Assembly (NCBI GenBank): GCA_030704615.1
Contig: CM060732.1
Coordinates: forward strand, 34,639,053 to 34,703,052
Direction of reading: 5' to 3'
Length of the DNA stretch: 64,000 nt
Source of the DNA: Takakia lepidozioides
Lineage: Eukaryota > Streptophyta > Takakiopsida > Takakiales > Takakiaceae
Made by a program: the position numbers and the translations under genes. Below the pieces are notes generated by a model that saw only the letters and a program-made list of their open reading frames with translations, was not told the DNA's origin and made no database searches. Positions 59,641-64,000 of the stretch are shown here, one piece after another; position 1 is the first letter of the stretch, and each line of letters begins with the position of its first letter.

Positions 59641-59760
59641 CCTCTATCTTTGTACCAGCAGGCCACTAGCCCATATGTGCTTACAACAAGCTATATATGG
59701 GTGGGATTTGAACCCATACCAGTGCCCTTTTGCCCATACATGAACACAAGGAGGGAGAAA

Positions 59761-59779
59761 CCCCCCCCCCCCCCCCCCC
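59761..59779. repeat. Poly-C run
   Basis: Nineteen consecutive C. It may be affected by sequencing or assembly length error. Confidence 0.9.
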
Positions 59780-60077
59780 ACATGTGTGCAATACCCTCGC
59801 TTGGTAAGGGGACTACACCTATCTAAAAAAAGTAATCATATAAGCTATATTTGCCAAACGGATAGAGGCCGAAGTAAGGGAAGGCCGCGGATCTCCGCCG
59901 AGGCCTAGTGATTGCACAACTTCAAGTTCTGACCGTACGGATAGAGGGACTCTGTTAGAGGACTGTAGGGGACTTAGACACTTATACGGGATCTGTAGGG
60001 TACCCTTAAATTTTGCACAGACTGAGACAAACAGGAACCTTAGGGGTGACAGCAGCGCACTGTAGAAGGGGGTTACA

Positions 60078-60255
60078 TAGCCCACACAGCCGACACAGCA
60101 GTCACAGCCCACACAGCCAACACAGCCCGTCACAGTCGTCACAGCCCACACAGCCCACACAGCCCGTCACAGTCGTCACAGCAGACACAGCCCACACAGC
60201 CAGTCACAGCCCGACACAGCCAAACACAGCCAGTCACCGCTTGACACAGCTGTCA
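60078..60255 (+). repeat. CACAGCC minisatellite
   Basis: About 20 imperfect copies of CACAGCC with spacers of 1-3 bases form higher-order units such as CACAGCCCACACAGCC and CGTCACAGTCGTCACAGC. The translated frames are artefactual proline/serine or valine/glycine/cysteine repeats. Confidence 0.85.
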
Positions 60256-60860
60256 CGATAATAGGGAACGAAGAGTAGGACAGGGAACGACTGTGGGGAA
60301 CAACACCAGTGAAGGGAACATGTTAGTTCACATACGACGGTTAGAGAGGGAAACGGTTAGAACCGCGGATAGGAGGATAAAGGGAAGAACGGGGAATAGG
60401 AAGAGATCATTATTCGGGGAGGACTTCGGAGACAGGCGGGAGCGGAGATCGGAGAGCACGATGAAGGAGAAAAGAGGATTAGTAGAAGCTTGTCATATGC
60501 AAAGCTAGAGTGATATTGTAGAGTAGATTAGAGACATAATGGATTCGGCCTGATACCTGATAAATCATAATCTGATACTTATACGATACAATCACACTGT
60601 GTAGAGAGATCTGAGTGAAGCTATGGATTGAATGGAGGAGTTAAGGAAACCGATAAATTGATGAAGCAAACTGATACTTAATTATCAATGGTAAGGTAGC
60701 AAAGATGAATGCGGAAAAGGAAACAAATAGGAAACACCCCCATGATACACTAGCTGTAGGTCATGACTGATTGTTCTGCGCGGGCTGAGTACTTAGAGAT
60801 TTCCAACTCTTCTATCTTGGAGTTTCCGCCTCGGATAGCGAAGGGATGGGTGAGTAAAAG
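60256..60860. other. Noncoding stretch
   Basis: No recognised feature. The arginine-rich frame at 60293-60508 (+) follows from purine-rich composition. Confidence 0.4.
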
Positions 60861-60942
60861 CCGCGCGACAGACTCGAACCCCACGGACATTATGGCCGCC
60901 AGAATCTAAACCTGGCATGTCTACCAATTCCATCATATCCGT
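60861..60942 (-). pseudogene. tRNA-Leu(UAG)-like relic, organelle type
   Basis: On the minus strand: D-arm GGAATTGGTAGAC, anticodon arm CCAGG-TTTAGAT-TCTGG (anticodon TAG, preceded by T33), a long variable arm typical of leucine tRNAs (CGGCCATAATGTCC), and B-box GGTTCGAGTC. These closely resemble bacterial-type, hence organellar, tRNA-Leu(UAG). The T stem and acceptor stem no longer pair, so it is a pseudogene or the head of a tRNA-derived repeat. Confidence 0.6.
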
Positions 60943-61755
60943 TGATCTAGTTGAGGCTTTTTTTTTAACTTCTTTTTTGCCGATTCAAATACTTATTGAA
61001 TCACGAGAGAAAAAAACAATTTTTCTTCTCTGAGCCCTTAATAATGCTAAAGCTCTTTGGGTTTGGGCGAAACCTGTCAAGGCCGCAGGTTTTTGCAGGA
61101 AATTGGAGACGGAAAGATTCCTGAAAAAAATAGAGTCATGACATATATATATATATTAGCGTTCTACATAACACGGAGCGAACACCACGATTGGTTTGGA
61201 GTCTGGACGAAAAAAAAAAAAAAATTTAAAAAAAACTTATAGATAGGTTAACTAGAATTCATATTTCCACTCATCTAGATCTATGCTTTAGTAAGAGATT
61301 ATTAATATAGGATAGAGAGGCTGCAGCATATAATAATTCAACAACATATCATGTTCTTCTTGCAGTTGTAACACCCCTACACACATAACTACGTACTACT
61401 TATAACTGTCTGGCAGACTTCCACATGCATGTAAAGCTACCACAACATACAAAAATGGGCTATTGCTGTTGCAACCCATATGCTCAACTGACAGCTGCAA
61501 CAGAAACACTACCCTACAACCAACGGCATAGGTACTTGTTGCCAATTATAAACTCTATGCTACCGAGCTACTGATCGAATCACACCACTAATCAATGTGT
61601 CTCATAGTTCCCCACAGATACTTCTGCACCATCCCCAATTGAAATGGAAGCATAAGGTGAAATGGAAAGCTCCCTAAACATTGGCATAACAATTGACTCT
61701 CTATCAAAGCGACTCCCTGGCAAACTCTAATATAACCTCTAGCCAAACCAAACAT
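60943..61755. other. AT-rich noncoding stretch
   Basis: No recognised gene. A short TA run lies near 61142-61156 and an A-rich run at 61210-61235. Confidence 0.4.
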
Positions 61756-61759
61756 ATAG

Positions 61760-62536
61760 GGGTAGATGCACGCTTTAAGGTGGACCAAAAACTGCATTAC
61801 CGGCACAGTTTTCAGTGACTGTTGTGCATGATATCATGAATTAAATTTAATATAATGAATAATACTGAGAAACATTTTCCATTCTAGATTCCTAACTTGA
61901 ATATACCTATATCAACTGTCCAATTGTCAATCCAATAAAATGTCGAAGGGCTATAGACTTTTGAACACGACAACTGGGGACTGTTACGGCTGCAAATGGA
62001 AATACATGGACTAAAAAATAAGCCATTGTGCCTCTGGTGTAGTGCTTTGAACTTTTGAGGTAGGGGGCCAATTTAGAGAACAATCTAGATTTCAATTTAA
62101 AATGACAATATCAGCTGTCATTTACTACCTATGGACTAATATGAGTATTATATATAGGTGGATTTGTTTTAGTTCAGTACATCTAGTGTTTTGGGAGGCG
62201 TCATACTTTTCTTCTTTTGTTTTGGGCTTTTGAGGTGTCATATTTTATTGCAAATGATACAAAAATATAATCTACAATGGCTTGGTTGTATATGGACAAA
62301 TCGATGTAAATTCTAATTTCTGATATATCAAATCTTATTCAAATTAAATATTAAAATTTATAGTAAAAATAATCTTTGATGTTTGGGGTAAAACACTTTA
62401 TTAAAAATGTTAATTATACCATTGTCTATCATCATTTAAAATTATTTGGGAAAATATCATTAATTTTAAATTTGGTCATGGACTTCTATGGAAGTAGCAT
62501 ATGCCGTTTTTGGTCCATCTTAGCGTGCAACTACCC
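61760..62536. mobile_element. Non-autonomous TIR element, about 0.8 kb
   Basis: The left end GGGTAGATGCACGCTTTAAG (61760-61779), continuing GTGGACCAAAAACTGCAT, is mirrored at the right end (reverse complement GGGTAGTTGCACGCTAAGA, then TGGACCAAAAACGGCAT), ending at 62536. The inverted repeats are about 37 bases and 85-90% identical. ATAG flanks both sides (61756-61759 and 62537-62540), a possible 4-bp target duplication. The interior is AT-rich without coding capacity. Superfamily not assigned. Confidence 0.65.
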
Positions 62537-62540
62537 ATAG

Positions 62541-63120
62541 GCACTCACATCTAAGCACATAACAGTATTGAAGCATAGACAAAAGATAACAATGACATAA
62601 GGATAATGATTAGAGAATTCTCTTTCATTTGTACAAGTAGTCACTTCTCTACAGCAGTAAAAGCCCTCCACTATTAGAAATTTGGAGTCACATGTCATTA
62701 TACCAATGTCTCACAAAGTATGTCCCCAAGCATAGAGGCACATCTCAACACATGAAGCACTAGTATTACCTTTGTCTTGCACCACATGAGGCACACTTCC
62801 TCTTCCTAAGGCTTCTGAGAGAGAAATGTATGCCTCCCGGATTCGATACAGCAGCCTCTGCGTTACTGTTCTCCTGGACCAACCCATCTTTCAACCAACC
62901 CATTAGCCACCTCCAAATTGAAAAGCAGATGTGAACGTGGTGTCCGTCCCCTTGATCTCATGAACTCCAGATAAATGATATATATCCATTCACCAACCTT
63001 GTATCAACGGAATGTAAGTACAACCTGTGCCCCAACTTGTGGTGATGGGTTTGAACACTGATCTTGGATATCCAATACTGCTCTTATATGCTCTTGGTAG
63101 TGTTTCAGAACAAAGGAGGT
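62541..63120. other. Noncoding or decayed CACTA sequence
   Basis: No motif recognised. It may be the continuation of the CACTA element to the right. Confidence 0.3.
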
Positions 63121-63129
63121 GGGCACAAG

Positions 63130-63930
63130 ACGTCTTCCACCATTGCTATAACTCCCAACCACAATGTCGTCAGATCATCCACCGGTGGTTGTAAGTAAAC
63201 ATCTATATTGTCACTTATCACAATCCTTTCCAAGAATCAGCAATGTTAAAATCACATAAAAATTCTTGATTACCAACCAAGGAGGCAAATTATAATGGAG
63301 ATCCAAGATAGGCCAAGTTGACCAGCTTGTTGATTTTGTACCGTAAGGATTCACCCCATCCAAGGCCAACCCAAGACGTATGTTTCGTGGATCTGTTGCA
63401 AACTCCGGCCATGTGCTATCAATATGGGACCAAACCTTGTTGTCTCCAGCATGTCGAACCAAACCATCTGAACTTTTGTTTTGTTATGTGAGTTCATAAG
63501 CTCTACGATGGACTTAGCTCTAAAACATCCTTTTCGATTTGGGTATGAGAGGAAAGTGCCACAATACTTTTATGGGCACCTCCCTCGGCCGGGTATGTAT
63601 CATTGATTCAGGCACTTCGGACAAATCGTCGCATTTTCCAACTCTCCACATAATAGTACACAACCACGCTCACAGGCATGGGTCCGTTTGTATCCCAGTC
63701 CATCATGGCTATCATGGTTTTTGCCGAGTCGTAATGTGATTTGGGCAAAGTATTTTCTTTGGGCAAAATCCCAGCCTCAACAATGACAATAGCTTGTCCA
63801 TAAATGCACTTGTACACATGTGGGTGGCACAAGAATACAGCAACATCAAAGTGGCTATCAAACAATTGTGAACGGAACAACGGATATGCATATTTGTCGA
63901 TATTACATGGATTCATAAAATTGGCCTGTC
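63130..63930 (-). pseudogene. CACTA (En/Spm) tnp2 transposase fragment
   Basis: Minus-strand frames carry ILPKENTLPKSHYDSAKTM (about 63740-63785), then in another frame WSHIDSTWPEFATDPRNIRLGLALDGVNPYG (63340-63440) with STWPILDLHYNLPPW, then IDVYLQPPVDDLTTLW (about 63165-63215). These are consecutive blocks of the tnp2 transposase domain. Frameshifts and stops break it, and the region between the first two blocks is degraded. The element may continue past the window edge; no CACTA terminus was found. Confidence 0.8.
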
Positions 63931-64000
63931 ATGCAATATAAGAAATTCGCAACCAATTATGATTGACTTCCAAAAGAAGGTGTACGCAAAAAATGGAAAG

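Noticed and set aside
59648-59715. Possible minus-strand tRNA: GGGTTCAAATCCC and GGCTAGTGGCCTGCTGGTA
   Set aside because: On that strand the B-box-like sequence comes before the A-box-like one, so they cannot belong to one tRNA or SINE head.
59819-60261. Repetitive proteins over the CACAGCC array (Val/Gly/Cys or Pro/Ser rich)
   Set aside because: Translation of a minisatellite in arbitrary frames.
1-64000. CRISPR arrays, operons, bacterial ribosome-binding sites
   Set aside because: None seen; the window is spliced eukaryotic nuclear DNA.

Overview
This is nuclear DNA from a land plant: 64 kb of spliced host genes embedded in retrotransposon and DNA-transposon debris. Four host genes are well supported: a phenylalanine ammonia-lyase, a BAHD acyltransferase, an acetyl-CoA synthetase and the starch-metabolism protein LSF1. 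The PAL gene has no intron, the introns are long and repeat-rich, and the chromovirus and Helitron types are ones I associate with non-seed plants. This suggests, without proving, a bryophyte, lycophyte or fern. I cannot name the species.

Layout. 1-8.7 kb: no convincing host gene; interstitial telomere-like repeat, part of an LTR with a tRNA-like segment, a hAT transposase fragment and a GC-rich fold-back. 8.75-17.5 kb (+): acetyl-CoA synthetase in 16 exons that join in frame to 708 residues; its introns hold LINE tails and a large inverted repeat. 19.8-22.0 kb (-): single-exon PAL, 729 residues. 22-32 kb: AT-rich and gene-poor, with a decayed Helitron of the Helentron type (PIF1 helicase followed by an apurinic-like endonuclease). 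32.3-38.6 kb (+): a complete but dead Ty3/gypsy chromovirus with two LTRs, a 5-bp target duplication and a primer-binding site matching its own predicted RNA 5' end. 38.6-41.2 kb: remnants of an outer LTR element and LINEs. 41.5-53.5 kb (+): LSF1 in 10 exons (642 residues); its 7.3-kb intron 4 holds two LINE copies, one partly inverted. 53.6-58.3 kb (-): a truncated BAHD duplicate, then a two-exon BAHD gene (447 residues). 59-64 kb: minisatellite, organelle-like tRNA-Leu relic, a non-autonomous TIR element and a CACTA transposase fragment.

PAL and the BAHD enzyme both fit phenylpropanoid metabolism; acetyl-CoA synthetase supplies acetyl-CoA; LSF1 acts in plastid starch breakdown. Nothing shows that they are co-regulated: they are on both strands and separated by repeats. 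Exon borders come from reading frame, GT-AG sites and remembered family conservation, not from transcripts. All clade assignments of transposons are by motif and need a phylogeny.
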